A stretch of 64,000 nucleotides of DNA, from assembly GCF_010974945.1 (NCBI RefSeq), contig NZ_JAAIVB010000013.1:62001-126000 (forward strand). Reading direction: 5' to 3'. This stretch comes from Noviherbaspirillum galbum (GTDB lineage: Bacteria; Pseudomonadota; Gammaproteobacteria; Burkholderiales; Burkholderiaceae_D). Under the pieces are notes generated by a model that worked only from the letters and a program-made list of their open reading frames with translations, was not told the origin of the DNA and searched no databases. Positions 8,816 to 19,180 of the stretch are shown here, piece by piece (within the stretch, counting starts at the first letter, position 1; every line of letters starts with the position of its first letter). A program made the position numbers and the translations under genes.

Positions 8816-9754
8816 TCACGCGGCGCCGAACAATTCCTCGCGCGTGACCGTCGCCGTTCCGAGCTTGCCGACCACGATGCCGCCGGCTCGGTTTGCGGTG
8901 GCCACCGCCTCGTCGAGTGCCGCTCCCGCGCCGAGCATGGTGGCCAGCGTGGCAATCACGGTGTCGCCCGCGCCTGACACGTCGTACACTTCCCGCGCGA
9001 TGGTGGGAATGTGCAGCACCTGGTTGGCGGTGTAGAGCGACATGCCTTCTTCGGACCGGGTCACCAGCAAGGCTTCCAGTTCGAGTTCGGCACGGAGATG
9101 CTGCGCCTTGCTGGTGAGCTCTTCCTCGCTTTTCCAGGAGCCCACGACCTGCCGCAACTCCGACTTGTTGGGCGTGAGGATGGAAGCGCCGCGGTAGCGC
9201 GAGAAATCGTCGCCCTTGGGATCGACGAGGATGCGCTTGCCCATGCTGCGGGCGCTGGCGATCATCTGGGTGACGTTGACGAGGCTGCCCTTGTTGTAGT
9301 CGGACAGGACGATGACGTCGTATTCCGGCAGCAAGGCATTGAACTGGGTCAGCTTGTTGCTCAGCACCGCGTCGCTCGGGGCGTTCTCGAAGTCGATGCG
9401 CAGCAGCTGCTGCTGCCTGCCGATGACGCGCAGCTTGATGATGGTGGGGATGGCGGCGTCGCGGTTGAGGTAGCTGCTGATGTTCAGGTCGGTGACGAGC
9501 CGCTGCACCACGTCGCCCGCCTCGTCCTGGCCGACCACGCCGAGCAGGCCGGTGCGCGCGCCGAGCGCGACCGCGTTGCGCGCCACGTTGGCCGCGCCAC
9601 CCAGGCGCTCGTCACGTTTCTCGACGCGCACGATGGGCACCGGCGCCTCGGGGGAAATCCGGCTGACGTCGCCGAACCAGTAACGGTCCAGCATCACATC
9701 GCCCACCACCAGCAGGCGGGGCTCCCTGTCGAATGTCATGGCGTTCGTCTTCAT
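8816..9754 (-). CDS. rfaE1: D-glycero-beta-D-manno-heptose-7-phosphate kinase
   Basis: PfkB/ribokinase-family sugar kinase of 312 residues. It phosphorylates heptose-7-phosphate at C1 in the ADP-L-glycero-D-manno-heptose pathway that supplies the LPS inner core. Evidence is the N-terminal [15 protein letters not shown] and [11 protein letters not shown] substrate motifs and the C-terminal [12 protein letters not shown], which carries the catalytic Asp and anion hole. The nucleotidyltransferase half of bifunctional HldE is absent, so a separate hldC/rfaE2 gene is expected elsewhere. Its start overlaps the ugd stop as ATGA, so translation is coupled to ugd. Confidence 0.93.
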   Translation of the reverse strand: MKTNAMTFDREPRLLVVGDVMLDRYWFGDVSRISPEAPVPIVRVEKRDERLGGAANVARNAVALGARTGLLGVVGQDEAGDVVQRLVTDLNISSYLNRDAAIPTIIKLRVIGRQQQLLRIDFENAPSDAVLSNKLTQFNALLPEYDVIVLSDYNKGSLVNVTQMIASARSMGKRILVDPKGDDFSRYRGASILTPNKSELRQVVGSWKSEEELTSKAQHLRAELELEALLVTRSEEGMSLYTANQVLHIPTIAREVYDVSGAGDTVIATLATMLGAGAALDEAVATANRAGGIVVGKLGTATVTREELFGAA

Positions 9755-11124
9755 GCGCGGGTATGCACCGAGCGACCGATGCCGTGGTATTCAATGCCGG
9801 TTTCCGCCATCACCTGCGGTTCGAAGAGGTTGCGGCCGTCGAAGATGACGGGCGACTTGAGCAGGGACTTGAGCTGGTCGAAGTCGGGGCTGCGGAAGGC
9901 CTTCCATTCGGTCACGATGGCCAGGGCGTCCGCATCGCGCAGGGCGTCGACCGGGTTGTCGCAGAAGCGGATGCGTTCCATCGCCTCGGGCCTGTCGGCG
10001 AAGTCGAGCTCGAGCACGCGCCGTGCCTCGGCCATCGCGACCGGGTCGTAGACCGCGGCGGTGGCGCCGGCATCGATCATTTCCCGCAGCAGGACGCGCG
10101 ACGGCGCCTCGCGCATGTCGTCGGTGTTCGGCTTGAAGGCCAGGCCCCATACCGCGAAGTGCTTGCCGGCCAGGTCCTTGCCGAAGCGGCGGACGATCTT
10201 CTTGCCGAGCACATGCTTCTGGTTGTCGTTCACCGCCTCGACCGCGCGCAGGATGAGCAGGTCCTGGTCATACTCGCGCGCGGTGCGTTCCAGCGCCTGC
10301 ACATCCTTGGGGAAGCAGGAGCCGCCATAGCCGCAGCCGGCGTACAGGAAGCTGTAGCCAATGCGCGGATCGGAGCCGATGCCGTGTCGGACCGCCTCGA
10401 TGTCGACCCCGACCTTGTCGGCGAGGTTGGCGAGTTCGTTCATGAAGGAAATGCGCGTGGCCAGCATCGCGTTGGCGGCGTACTTGGTGAACTCGGCGGA
10501 GCGCACGTCCATCCAGAAGGTGCGTTCATGGTTGCGGTTGAACGGGGCGTAGAGCTTGCGCATCAAGCCGCGCGCCTGCTCGCCTTCCGGCGAATCGTCG
10601 CAGCCGATCACGATGCGGTCGGGACGCATGAAATCCTCGACCGCCGCGCCTTCCTTGAGGAATTCCGGATTGGACACCACCGAATACCGTACCGCGCTGC
10701 CGCGCGCGGCAAGCTCGTCGGCGATTGCGGCGCGCACCTTGTCCGCGGTGCCGACCGGCACGGTGGACTTGTCGACCACCACCTTGAAGCCCGTCATGTG
10801 GCGGCCGATGTTGCGGGCCGCCGCGAGCACGTACTGCAGGTCGGCGGAGCCATCTTCATCGGGCGGCGTGCCGACGGCGATGAACTGCACGTCGCCATGG
10901 GCCACGCTGGCGGCCACGTCGGTCGAGAAATGCAGGCGACCCGCGGCGCGGTTGCGCGCCACGATGTCGGCCAGCCCGGGCTCGTGGATGGGGATGCCGC
11001 CGCTGTTGAGGATGTCGATCTTGCGCGGATCGACATCCAGGCAGAAAACGTTGTTGCCCAGTTCGGCGAGGCAGGCGCCGGTCACGAGACCGACGTAGCC
11101 TGTGCCGATGATGGTGATTTTCAT
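9751..11124 (-). CDS. ugd: UDP-glucose 6-dehydrogenase
   Basis: Oxidises UDP-glucose to UDP-glucuronate with NAD+ in two steps, a precursor for surface polysaccharide. The product has 457 residues. It opens with the Rossmann motif [17 protein letters not shown]. The catalytic cysteine is Cys270 in [11 protein letters not shown]. The conserved [18 protein letters not shown] of the C-terminal NAD/UDP-sugar domain is present. It lies between lapB and rfaE1 and overlaps rfaE1 by 4 bases, which groups it with envelope sugar supply. Confidence 0.95.
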   Translation of the reverse strand: MKITIIGTGYVGLVTGACLAELGNNVFCLDVDPRKIDILNSGGIPIHEPGLADIVARNRAAGRLHFSTDVAASVAHGDVQFIAVGTPPDEDGSADLQYVLAAARNIGRHMTGFKVVVDKSTVPVGTADKVRAAIADELAARGSAVRYSVVSNPEFLKEGAAVEDFMRPDRIVIGCDDSPEGEQARGLMRKLYAPFNRNHERTFWMDVRSAEFTKYAANAMLATRISFMNELANLADKVGVDIEAVRHGIGSDPRIGYSFLYAGCGYGGSCFPKDVQALERTAREYDQDLLILRAVEAVNDNQKHVLGKKIVRRFGKDLAGKHFAVWGLAFKPNTDDMREAPSRVLLREMIDAGATAAVYDPVAMAEARRVLELDFADRPEAMERIRFCDNPVDALRDADALAIVTEWKAFRSPDFDQLKSLLKSPVIFDGRNLFEPQVMAETGIEYHGIGRSVHTRA

Positions 11125-11162
11125 GGTGGTCCTTTGATACTAGGGCTGTCCCGCAGAGCGGA

Positions 11163-12338
11163 TCAGGTCATGACGTTGAGTTCTTCGGTGCGCCGCGGCG
11201 GGTAGGTTTCCCAGCGGTTGCAGCCCGGGCATTGCCAGTAGAACTGGCGGGCCTTGAAGCCGCAGTGGCTGCATTGGTAGCGGGCGAGGCGCTGCGTGTA
11301 GCCGTGCACGATGTTTTGCACGAGCGTCAGTTCGGGCCGGACTTCGGGAGGCACGCGCATGAGGCGCGCTTCCAGCAGCTTGTCGAGCCCGAGCAGGGTC
11401 GGCGTGCGGCGCAGCTCGTCGCTTACCAGCTGGTTGGCGGCATCCACGCCGTCGAGTTCGATTGCGGCCTTGAACACGACTTCCAGCAAGTCGATGGATG
11501 GCGCTTCGGCGAGATAGTTCTTCAGGAGGTTGAGCCCTTCCTGCGGCCGGCCAACCGCGCGGTAGCCGTCCATCAGGCGCTGCGCCACGAGGGCGGCATG
11601 CGGCACGCTCTGGTGCTCGACCCGGCGCCAGGCAAGCAGCGCGGCCTCGACGTCGCCCTTGGCGAGATAGGCGTCGCCCATCAGCATGGTGGCGCGCACG
11701 CTCTTGCGGTCTTCCGCCAGGGCCTTTTCCAGCATGCCGAGCGCGGCGTCGGGATGGGTATGCACCAGTTCATCCTGGGCCAGCTCGCAATAGAAATGCG
11801 CGATTTCCTGCTGGCGCGATCCGGCGCCGGAATCCTGCAGCGACTTGGCTGCATCGATGGCGCGCGCCCATTCCTTTTCGCGCTGGTAGATTTCCAGCAA
11901 GGCGCGGCGGGCCTGCGCACTGTACTGCGTGTCGACCAGCAAGTTGAACGTTTCCTCCGCGCGGTCGAGCAGGCCGGCCTTGAGGTAGTCCTGGCCCAGC
12001 TCGAACTGGGAATTCACCTGATGCTCGGCCGGCAGGTCGGGACGCGCCAGCAGGTTCTGGTGCACGCGGATGGCGCGCTCGATTTCACCGCGCCGGCGGA
12101 ACAGGCTGCCGAGCGCGAAATGCAGTTCGATGGTTTCCGGGTCGAGCTTGACGATCTCGATGAAGGCGTCGATGGCCTTGTCAGGCTGTTCGTTGAGCAG
12201 GAAGTTGAGGCCCTTGAAATAGCCCTTGGGCAGGCTGCGGGATTCCGACACCAGCTGCCTGATGTCGACGCGTGCGGCAATCCAGCCAAGCGTGAAGAAG
12301 AGCGGGATAGCGATCAGCCACCAGGTTTCGAATTCCAT
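11163..12338 (-). CDS. lapB: Lipopolysaccharide assembly protein B (YciM)
   Basis: Membrane-anchored TPR protein of 391 residues. In E. coli LapB works with FtsH to set LpxC stability and so the rate of LPS synthesis. An N-terminal membrane helix (about 5-22) is followed by several TPR units (about 65-330). The C-terminal rubredoxin-like zinc site has two Cys pairs (CSHCGF and CPGCNRW). All hallmark parts are intact. It follows lapA with a 62-base gap and precedes ugd-rfaE1, whose products also feed LPS. Confidence 0.93.
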   Translation of the reverse strand: MEFETWWLIAIPLFFTLGWIAARVDIRQLVSESRSLPKGYFKGLNFLLNEQPDKAIDAFIEIVKLDPETIELHFALGSLFRRRGEIERAIRVHQNLLARPDLPAEHQVNSQFELGQDYLKAGLLDRAEETFNLLVDTQYSAQARRALLEIYQREKEWARAIDAAKSLQDSGAGSRQQEIAHFYCELAQDELVHTHPDAALGMLEKALAEDRKSVRATMLMGDAYLAKGDVEAALLAWRRVEHQSVPHAALVAQRLMDGYRAVGRPQEGLNLLKNYLAEAPSIDLLEVVFKAAIELDGVDAANQLVSDELRRTPTLLGLDKLLEARLMRVPPEVRPELTLVQNIVHGYTQRLARYQCSHCGFKARQFYWQCPGCNRWETYPPRRTEELNVMT

Positions 12339-12400
12339 GCGTGAAATATTATTATCGAGTCGAAGATATGCCTGCGAAGGGGAACCTGAGTTGTCTGGCG

Positions 12401-12715
12401 CTACTTGGTGGCAACGCCGTCGGGGTGCGGCGGCTGGCTGCTGGCAAGACGTTTTGCTTCCTGTTCCTGCTCCATGCTGGAGATGGTCTTGCGATGCCGG
12501 TTCAGGTCGCGCCGATGGCGGAACAGCGTGGGGATCATGGCAAGCACGCCAAGGGTGGCGCCGGCGACGAAGAAGCCCAGCAGGATCAGCACCAGCGGGC
12601 CGCGAATCTCGTAATTGAAGAAAAAGCTGAGCGTGACGATTTCGGTATTCTTCAGGGCGAAGCCGAAGAACACGATGAACAGGATGACCGCGACGATCCG
12701 GAAAACGATTTTCAT
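12401..12715 (-). CDS. lapA: Lipopolysaccharide assembly protein A domain protein
   Basis: Small inner-membrane protein of 104 residues with two predicted membrane helices (about 5-22 and 43-65) and a charged C-terminal tail containing RHRRDLNRHRK. It matches the LapA/DUF1049 family, partner of LapB. The start MKIVFRI was chosen because AAGGA lies 9 bases upstream; a longer open frame has no ribosome-binding site. It sits directly upstream of lapB. Confidence 0.85.
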   Translation of the reverse strand: MKIVFRIVAVILFIVFFGFALKNTEIVTLSFFFNYEIRGPLVLILLGFFVAGATLGVLAMIPTLFRHRRDLNRHRKTISSMEQEQEAKRLASSQPPHPDGVATK

Positions 12716-12833
12716 GGCGGGTTCCTTGTTATGTTCTGAATGCAGAGCCGGTCGTGACTCCAGGTTGGCCAACCGAAATTGTACGTGAAAGGGCAAGGGA
12801 ATGGCTCGAGCGGGGCCTTGGCAAGCCTTTCTC

Positions 12834-12864
12834 AAAAAAAACGGCATCCGAGGATGCCGTTTTC
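12834..12864 (-). terminator. Strong rho-independent terminator after ihfB
   Basis: On the minus strand AACGGCATCC / GGATGCCGTT (10-bp perfect stem, 2-base spacer) is followed by a run of T. It begins about 17 bases past the ihfB stop and separates the rpsA-ihfB unit from lapA-lapB, which should have their own promoter in 12716-12830. Confidence 0.85.
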
Positions 12865-12880
12865 ATTTCCTTGAAACAAC

Positions 12881-13186
12881 TCAGTCGTCCTTGATCGGCT
12901 GCCCAACCATGGCGTTCACGCGCTCCCGCAATTCCTTGCCGGGCTTGAAGTGAGGGCTCCGTTTTTCCGGGACCATCACCTTTTCCCCCGACTTGGGGTT
13001 GCGACCAATGCGCGGCGGCCTGCTGTTGAGGGCAAAACTGCCAAAACCTCGGATCTCGATGCGCTGGCCGGTTGCCAGGGCAGCGGCCATGGCATCGAGT
13101 ATGGTTTTGACCGCGAAATCCGCATCCTTCGCAACCAGCTGCGGATAACATTCGGCCAGACGGGCGATCAGCTCCGACTTTGTCAT
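12881..13186 (-). CDS. ihfB: Integration host factor subunit beta
   Basis: DNA-bending nucleoid protein of 101 residues, the beta subunit of IHF. It has the HU/IHF fold with the DNA-intercalating arm ([29 protein letters not shown]) and the C-terminal [12 protein letters not shown]. It lies 14 bases downstream of rpsA, the standard proteobacterial order, and is followed by a strong terminator. IHF alpha is not in this window. Confidence 0.96.
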   Translation of the reverse strand: MTKSELIARLAECYPQLVAKDADFAVKTILDAMAAALATGQRIEIRGFGSFALNSRPPRIGRNPKSGEKVMVPEKRSPHFKPGKELRERVNAMVGQPIKDD

Positions 13187-13200
13187 TTACCTTGTCGACC

Positions 13201-14907
13201 TTATTGCTTGTTGTCGAGTTTTGCCTTGAGCAGCGCGCCCAGGCTGGTGGTGCCCGAAGCGGCGCTGGAGTCGCTCGACATCTTTTGCATGGCTTCCTGC
13301 GTCTCGGCATTGTCCTTCGCCTTGATGGACAGCTGGATGCTGCGTGCCTTGCGGTCGATGTTGATGACCATTGCCTCGACCTTGTCGCCGACCTTCAGGT
13401 GCGTACCGGCATCTTCCACGCGATCGCGGGAGATTTCGGAAGCGCGCAGGTAGCCTTCGACGTCGTCGTTCAGCTGGATCACGGCGCCCTTCGGCTCGAC
13501 GGACTTGACCGTGCCGGAGACAACCGCGCCCTTGTCGTTCATGGCGGTGTAGTTGTTGAACGGGTCGCCTTCGAGTTGCTTGACGCCGAGGGAAACGCGC
13601 TCGCGCTCCACGTCGATCGCCAGCACGACGGCTTCCAGCTCATCGCCCTTCTTGAACTTGCGGACGGCTTCTTCGCCGGACTCGCTCCAGGACAGGTCGG
13701 ACAGGTGCACCAGGCCGTCGATGTTGCCAGGCAGGCCGATGAACACGCCGAAGTCGGTGATCGACTTGATGGCGCCGCGGACCTTGTCGCCCTTCTTGTG
13801 GCTCATCGCGAAATCTTCCCACGGGTTCGGCTTGCACTGCTTCATGCCGAGGGAGATGCGGCGACGCTCTTCGTCGATCTCGAGAACCATGACTTCGACT
13901 TCGTCGCCCAGCTGGACGACCTTGTTCGGGGCCACGTTCTTGTTGGTCCAGTCCATTTCGGAGACGTGCACCAGGCCTTCGATGCCCTGCTCGACTTCCA
14001 CGAACGCACCGTAGTCGGTGAGGTTCGTGACCTTGCCGAACAGGCGGGTGCCTTGCGGGTAGCGACGGGACAGGCCGGTCCAGGGATCGTCGCCGAGCTG
14101 CTTGACGCCGAGGGAGACGCGGTTCTTTTCCTGGTCGTACTTGAGGACCTTGGCGGTGATTTCCTGGCCGACGGACAGCACTTCCGACGGATGGCGGACA
14201 CGGCGCCATGCCAGGTCGGTGATGTGCAGCAGGCCGTCGATGCCGCCAAGGTCAACGAACGCACCGTAGTCGGTGATGTTCTTGACGACGCCGGTGACGA
14301 TGGTGCCTTCCTTCAGGGTTTCCATCAGCTTGGCGCGCTCTTCGCCCATGGAGGCTTCGATGACGGCGCGGCGGGACAGCACGACGTTGTTGCGCTTGCG
14401 ATCCAGCTTGATGACCTTGAACTCCATGGTCTTGCCTTCGTACGGCGTGGTGTCCTTGACCGGGCGGGTATCGACCAGCGAACCCGGGAGGAAGGCACGG
14501 ATGCCGTTGGTCAGGACAGTCAGGCCACCCTTGACCTTGCCGTTGACGGTGCCGGTAACCAGTTCGCCGGACTCCATCGCCTTCTCGAGCGCGAGCCAGG
14601 AAGCCAGACGCTTGGCCTTGTCGCGCGAGAGGATGGTGTCGCCGAAACCGTTTTCCAGGGATTCGATCGCAACGGTCACGAAGTCGCCAACCTGGACTTC
14701 GATCTCACCGTTGTCGTTCTTGAATTCTTCGATGGGGATGAATGCTTCGGACTTCAGGCCCGCGTTCACGACGACGAAGTTGTAGTCGACACGGACGACT
14801 TCAGCGGAAATGACTTCACCGGAGCGCATGTCCTGACGAGTGATCGACTCTTCGAACAGGGCTGCAAAGCTTTCCATGCCGGTATCTTGTTGTTGCGCAG
14901 TAGACAT
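13201..14907 (-). CDS. rpsA: 30S ribosomal protein S1
   Basis: Ribosomal protein S1 of 568 residues, needed for binding most mRNAs to the 30S subunit. Six S1 (OB-fold) repeats are visible, starting about residues 22, 107, 193, 278, 365 and 452, with recurring [24 protein letters not shown] cores and WTGL/WEDF ends. The first two repeats are the degenerate ribosome-binding pair. It lies between cmk and ihfB as in most proteobacteria. The leader carries a hairpin that may be an S1 autoregulatory site. Confidence 0.97.
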   Translation of the reverse strand: MSTAQQQDTGMESFAALFEESITRQDMRSGEVISAEVVRVDYNFVVVNAGLKSEAFIPIEEFKNDNGEIEVQVGDFVTVAIESLENGFGDTILSRDKAKRLASWLALEKAMESGELVTGTVNGKVKGGLTVLTNGIRAFLPGSLVDTRPVKDTTPYEGKTMEFKVIKLDRKRNNVVLSRRAVIEASMGEERAKLMETLKEGTIVTGVVKNITDYGAFVDLGGIDGLLHITDLAWRRVRHPSEVLSVGQEITAKVLKYDQEKNRVSLGVKQLGDDPWTGLSRRYPQGTRLFGKVTNLTDYGAFVEVEQGIEGLVHVSEMDWTNKNVAPNKVVQLGDEVEVMVLEIDEERRRISLGMKQCKPNPWEDFAMSHKKGDKVRGAIKSITDFGVFIGLPGNIDGLVHLSDLSWSESGEEAVRKFKKGDELEAVVLAIDVERERVSLGVKQLEGDPFNNYTAMNDKGAVVSGTVKSVEPKGAVIQLNDDVEGYLRASEISRDRVEDAGTHLKVGDKVEAMVINIDRKARSIQLSIKAKDNAETQEAMQKMSSDSSAASGTTSLGALLKAKLDNKQ

Positions 14908-14983
14908 AAATGAGAAATGGGGTTTTAGCCAGCTGCAATCGGGTCTGCAAGAGATCGCGCTGGGTCAAGTTACTCAACACCCG

Positions 14984-15000
14984 CCAGGCATTGCGCCTGG
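14984..15000 (-). promoter_or_regulatory. Hairpin in the rpsA leader
   Basis: A CCAGGC/GCCTGG stem with a 5-base loop lies about 77 bases upstream of the rpsA start in the 141-base cmk-rpsA gap. In E. coli the rpsA leader folds into hairpins used for autogenous control by S1. A comparable role here is inference. Confidence 0.4.
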
Positions 15001-15048
15001 ACGGGCACCAATCGTCCTACGGTTGCGGTCCGGGATCGGAAGATGCGA

Positions 15049-15723
15049 TCAGGACTGCTTCCTTGCCGCTGCATACCACTTGAGCACTTGCTCGACAGCT
15101 TCGTCAGCGGTCATTGCGGAAGTATCCAAGATATGTGCACCTTCCGCCGGTTTCAATGGGGCGATGGCACGATTGGAATCCCGGGCGTCCCGCTCCCTCA
15201 AATCCTTGAGAAGGTCTTCCATGTTAGCAGCAAAGCCCTTGCCAATCAATTGCTTATATCGTCTTTCGGCACGGGCTTCGACGCTTGCGGTGAGGAACAC
15301 CTTGAGGATGGCCTGGGGAAAGATCACCGTGCCCATGTCGCGGCCGTCGGCGACCAGGCCGGGGGCCTTGCGGAAGCCCAGCTGGAGGCCGGTGAGCGCG
15401 TGGCGGACCGTGGGCAGGGCGGCAATCTTCGATGCCATGTTGCCAACGTCTTCGGCGCGGATGGCATCGGTGACGTTCTCGTTGGCCAGCCACATGGCGT
15501 CGCCGGCGAAGCGCACGGGCAGCTTTTCAGCCGTCTTGGCGATGCCGTGCTCGTCGCTCAGGGCGGTGCCATGGCGCAGCGCGGTCAGGGCCGTCAGGCG
15601 GTAGAGCGCGCCGGAATCTAGGTAATGGAAGCCGAGCCGGTCCGCCACCCGGTGCGCCACCGTGCCCTTGCCGGAGGCGGTCGGACCGTCGATGGTGATC
15701 ACGGGAATGGCGGTTGTCTGCAT
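15049..15723 (-). CDS. cmk: Cytidylate kinase
   Basis: Phosphorylates CMP/dCMP to the diphosphate with ATP. The product has 224 residues. The P-loop near the N terminus reads [19 protein letters not shown]. The CMP-binding segment includes YLDSGALYR. The lid region [11 protein letters not shown] and the [10 protein letters not shown] helix are intact. It lies 7 bases downstream of aroA and upstream of rpsA, a common proteobacterial arrangement. Confidence 0.96.
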   Translation of the reverse strand: MQTTAIPVITIDGPTASGKGTVAHRVADRLGFHYLDSGALYRLTALTALRHGTALSDEHGIAKTAEKLPVRFAGDAMWLANENVTDAIRAEDVGNMASKIAALPTVRHALTGLQLGFRKAPGLVADGRDMGTVIFPQAILKVFLTASVEARAERRYKQLIGKGFAANMEDLLKDLRERDARDSNRAIAPLKPAEGAHILDTSAMTADEAVEQVLKWYAAARKQS

Positions 15724-15730
15724 GGCGGCG

Positions 15731-17056
15731 TCAGATCAGGTTGTTGTTGGCGATGGCGGCGAAGGCTTCGAAATAGTCGGGAAAAGTCTTCGCGACGCAT
15801 TTCGGATCGTTGATCCGGATGGCGGTCCCGCGCCGCTCGCGGCCGTCGAGGGATGCCAGCGAGAAGCACATGGCCATCCGGTGGTCGTCGTAGGTGTCGA
15901 TCGCGGCGGGCCGAAGCTCGGCGGGCGGCGTCACGCGCAGGTAATCCGCGCCCTCCTCCACCGTCGCGCCGACCTTGCGAAGTTCGGTCGCCATGGCGGC
16001 AATGCGGTCCGTTTCCTTGACGCGCCAGCTCCCAATGTTGCGCAGGACGCTGGGGCCGTCGGCGTACAGGGCGGCGACGGCGATGGTCATGGCGGCGTCC
16101 GGAATGTGATTGAAGTCGGCGTCGATGGCCTTGAGCACGCCGTTCGAGCGGGCCTCGATCCAGTTGTCGCCGAGGGTGATGGAGGCGCCCATCTGCTCCA
16201 GGGCGTCCACGAAGCGCACGTCCCCCTGGATGCTGTCCCGGCCCACGCCTTCGACGCGCACCGGGCCGCCGGCGATTGCGCCCGCCGCCAGGAAATAGGA
16301 AGCGGACGAGGCATCGCCCTCGACATGAATGGTGCCGGGACTGCGGTAGGCCTGTCCGGCCGCGACCGTGAACGCCTGCCAGCCGTCGCGCGCCACCTCC
16401 ACGCCGAAGCGGCGCATCAGGTTGAGGGTGATCTCGATGTAGGGCTTGGAAATCAGTTCGCCGACGACTTCGATGACCACGTCCTGGTCGCGGGCCATCA
16501 GCGGCGCGGCCATCAGCAAGGCAGTGAGGAACTGGCTGGAGACGTTGCCTTTGACCTGAAGGCGCTGGGCGTGGAAGCGTCCGCGGCGGATGTGCAACGG
16601 CGGATAGCCGGGCTGGCCGGTGTATTCGATGTTGCCGCCGATGGCATTGAGCGCATCGACCAGGTCGCCGATCGGGCGCTCATGCATGCGCGCCACGCCA
16701 TGCAGGGTGTAGTCGCCGCCGATCACGGCCAGCGCCGCGGTCAGCGGACGGATGGCGGTGCCGGCATTGCCCATGAACAGGTCGGCCTGGTGCACTGGCA
16801 AGGTGCCGCCTGTGCCATGCACGATGTAATCCTGGCTTTCGCCTTGCTGCTCCCAGCGGATGCCGAGTTTCTGCAAGGCCATCAGCATCACGTGCGTGTC
16901 GTCCGAGGCCAGCAGCGCGCGGATGTCGGTCGTGCCCTCGGCCAGCGCGGCCAGCAGCAGCATGCGGTTAGAAATGCTCTTGGAGCCGGGAAGCCTGACC
17001 GCGCCCTGCGCATGCATGGCCGGCTGCAGGTCGAGATGATGCGGATATTGCTTCAT
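15731..17056 (-). CDS. aroA: 3-phosphoshikimate 1-carboxyvinyltransferase (EPSP synthase)
   Basis: Joins PEP to shikimate-3-phosphate in the shikimate pathway. The product has 441 residues from the start MKQYPH, whose ATG overlaps the tyrA stop by one base (TAATG); the longer frame upstream lies inside tyrA. Diagnostic motifs are [36 protein letters not shown] (class I type, normally glyphosate-sensitive) and [12 protein letters not shown]. It is an independent gene, not fused to tyrA as in some relatives. Confidence 0.96.
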   Translation of the reverse strand: MKQYPHHLDLQPAMHAQGAVRLPGSKSISNRMLLLAALAEGTTDIRALLASDDTHVMLMALQKLGIRWEQQGESQDYIVHGTGGTLPVHQADLFMGNAGTAIRPLTAALAVIGGDYTLHGVARMHERPIGDLVDALNAIGGNIEYTGQPGYPPLHIRRGRFHAQRLQVKGNVSSQFLTALLMAAPLMARDQDVVIEVVGELISKPYIEITLNLMRRFGVEVARDGWQAFTVAAGQAYRSPGTIHVEGDASSASYFLAAGAIAGGPVRVEGVGRDSIQGDVRFVDALEQMGASITLGDNWIEARSNGVLKAIDADFNHIPDAAMTIAVAALYADGPSVLRNIGSWRVKETDRIAAMATELRKVGATVEEGADYLRVTPPAELRPAAIDTYDDHRMAMCFSLASLDGRERRGTAIRINDPKCVAKTFPDYFEAFAAIANNNLI

Positions 17057-17973
17057 TAATCGCCACCTTGTCGATTCTGTTTCTCCGCCGCCTCGATGGT
17101 GCGGATCCAGTTGTGCCTGGCGTGCTGCGCGTTGGCGTAGACCGCTTCGATGCCGGCGCCGTTCGCTTCCGCCAGCAGGCCGCGCAACTGCACGAGGCGC
17201 GCCATGTAGGCATCGAGCTCGCCGAGCAGGGCCGCCTGGTTCGCCAGGGAAATATCGCGCCACATTTCCGGCGAGGAACCGGCGATGCGGGTGAAGTCGC
17301 GGAAGCCGCTGGCGGCGTATTGGAACAGCAGGTCGGCGTGGGGCTTGCGCGCGATGTCGTCCACCAGGGCGTAGGCCAGCAGGTGCGGCAGGTGGCTCAC
17401 CGCGGCGAACACCCGGTCATGGTCTTCCGGGGCCAGGCGATGGATGATGGCGCCGCAGAGCCGCCAGGCCTCGGCGACGCGCTCGACATCCGCCGGGGCG
17501 TTTTCCGGCAGGGGCGTCAGCACCGCCTTCTTGCCGGTATACAGGTCGACGATGGCGGCTTCCGGACCGTTCTGCTCGCGTCCGGCGATGGGATGGCCGG
17601 GCACGAACTGCGCCACGCGTTCGCCAAGGGCGGCGCGGGCGGCGGCCACCACGTCGCACTTGGTGCTGCCGGCATCGGTCACGATGGTGCCGGCGTCGAG
17701 ATGCGGAAGAATGGACGCGAGGATGGCCTGCGTCTGCGCCACGGGCGCCGCCACCAGGATCAGGTCGGCGCCGCGCACCGCCTCTTCCGGACGGGCGCAT
17801 GCCGTGTCGATGATGCCGAGTTCGCGTGCCTTGTCGAGCGATGCGGCACTGCGGCCGACGCCGGCGACTTCACGCACCGCGCCGGCTTTCTTGAGCGCCA
17901 GCGCGAAGGAACCGCCGATCAGGCCGACGCCGAAGACCGCGATCTTGCCGAAAGCCGGGCCTTGCACGGTCAA
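17056..17973 (-). CDS. tyrA: Prephenate dehydrogenase
   Basis: NAD(P)-dependent oxidative decarboxylation of prephenate to 4-hydroxyphenylpyruvate, the tyrosine branch. The product has 305 residues. The Rossmann motif is [13 protein letters not shown]. Active-site parts include [27 protein letters not shown] and [13 protein letters not shown]. There is no chorismate mutase or ACT domain, so feedback control would act elsewhere. It overlaps hisC by 4 bases (ATGA) and aroA by 1 base, so the three are translationally linked. Confidence 0.94.
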   Translation of the reverse strand: MTVQGPAFGKIAVFGVGLIGGSFALALKKAGAVREVAGVGRSAASLDKARELGIIDTACARPEEAVRGADLILVAAPVAQTQAILASILPHLDAGTIVTDAGSTKCDVVAAARAALGERVAQFVPGHPIAGREQNGPEAAIVDLYTGKKAVLTPLPENAPADVERVAEAWRLCGAIIHRLAPEDHDRVFAAVSHLPHLLAYALVDDIARKPHADLLFQYAASGFRDFTRIAGSSPEMWRDISLANQAALLGELDAYMARLVQLRGLLAEANGAGIEAVYANAQHARHNWIRTIEAAEKQNRQGGD

Positions 17974-19082
17974 GCTTCCGCCATCACCTGCCTGAGGGCG
18001 GCAAGGAAGGCCTCATTTTCTTCGGGCAAGCCGATCGATACGCGCAACCATTGCGGCAGGCCGTAGTTGCCCACCGGGCGGACGATGATGCCGCGCTTGA
18101 GCAGGGCCAGGTTGATGCGCGCGCCGGCGCCATCCTCGTTACCCACCTTGACCAGCACGAAGTTGCCGAACGACGGCACGTATTCCAGGCCCATCGCTTC
18201 GAAGGCGCGCGTCAGCTGCTGGTAACCATCGGCGTTCAGCTTCGCGCTCCGGCTCAGGAATTCCTTGTCGTTGAGCGCGGCGACCGCGGCCGCCTGCGCC
18301 AGCGAATTGACGTTGAAGGGCTGGCGGATGCGGTTGAGCAAGTCGGTAATGCCTGGCTGGGCGATGCCGAAGCCGACGCGCAGGCCGGCCAGGCCATAGG
18401 CCTTGGACATGGTGCGCGACACCAGCAGGTTGGGATATTGCCTCACCCACTGGATGGAATCGTATTGCTGCTCGGCGGCGAGGTACTCGTTGTAGGCTTC
18501 GTCGAGCACCACCACGACGTGCTGGGGCACGCTCTTTAGGAAGGCGTCGATGTCGGCCGCCGGCAGGAAGGTGCCGGTCGGATTGTTGGGGTTGGCGAGG
18601 AAGACCAGCCGGGTATCGGGCGTGATGGCCGCGCGCATGGCGGCGAGGTCGTGGCCGTAGTCCTTCGCCGGCACGACCACCGCCTTTCCGCCGACCGCTT
18701 GGGTGGCCAGCGCATAGACGGCGAAGGAATACTGGGCATAGACCACCTCATGGCCAGGCTGCACGAAGGCATGCGCGGCCAGTTCGAGGATGTCGTTGCT
18801 GCCGTTGCCCAGCGTGATCCATTCCTGCGGGACGCCGTATTTTTCCGTGATCGCCTGCTTCAGCTCGAAACCGTTGGCGTCCGGGTAGCGGCCCGTCTCT
18901 GCCATGGCGGCGATCATGGCCTGCTTGGCAGATTCCGGCATGCCGAGCGGATTCTCATTGGACGCCAGCTTGACGATTCTGGACTCGTCGAGCCCGAACT
19001 CGCGGGCGACTTCCGAGATGGGTTTGCCGCCCTGGTAAGGGGCGATGGCGCGAACGTAATCAGGACCGAATTGAAGAGACAT
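17970..19082 (-). CDS. hisC: Histidinol-phosphate aminotransferase (second, aromatic-cluster copy)
   Basis: Class I/II PLP aminotransferase of 370 residues. Key segments are KLASNENPLG near residue 40, FLANPNNPTGTFLP, DEAYNEY and SRTMSKAYGLAGLRVG, which carries the Schiff-base lysine. Its place between pheA and tyrA suggests the aromatic-type HisC2, which transaminates imidazole-acetol phosphate and aromatic keto acids. The gene for the histidine operon copy is not in this window. Which substrate dominates cannot be told from sequence alone. Confidence 0.92.
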   Translation of the reverse strand: MSLQFGPDYVRAIAPYQGGKPISEVAREFGLDESRIVKLASNENPLGMPESAKQAMIAAMAETGRYPDANGFELKQAITEKYGVPQEWITLGNGSNDILELAAHAFVQPGHEVVYAQYSFAVYALATQAVGGKAVVVPAKDYGHDLAAMRAAITPDTRLVFLANPNNPTGTFLPAADIDAFLKSVPQHVVVVLDEAYNEYLAAEQQYDSIQWVRQYPNLLVSRTMSKAYGLAGLRVGFGIAQPGITDLLNRIRQPFNVNSLAQAAAVAALNDKEFLSRSAKLNADGYQQLTRAFEAMGLEYVPSFGNFVLVKVGNEDGAGARINLALLKRGIIVRPVGNYGLPQWLRVSIGLPEENEAFLAALRQVMAEA

Positions 19083-19180
19083 GGCGTGTTCTGTCTAAAG
19101 TTGGTTTATCTGGTCGGCTTGCCTTTCACGCCGTTATCGCGGGCGGGAAAGGCAAATCGTTCCGGCAGGCCCAGGACCTG

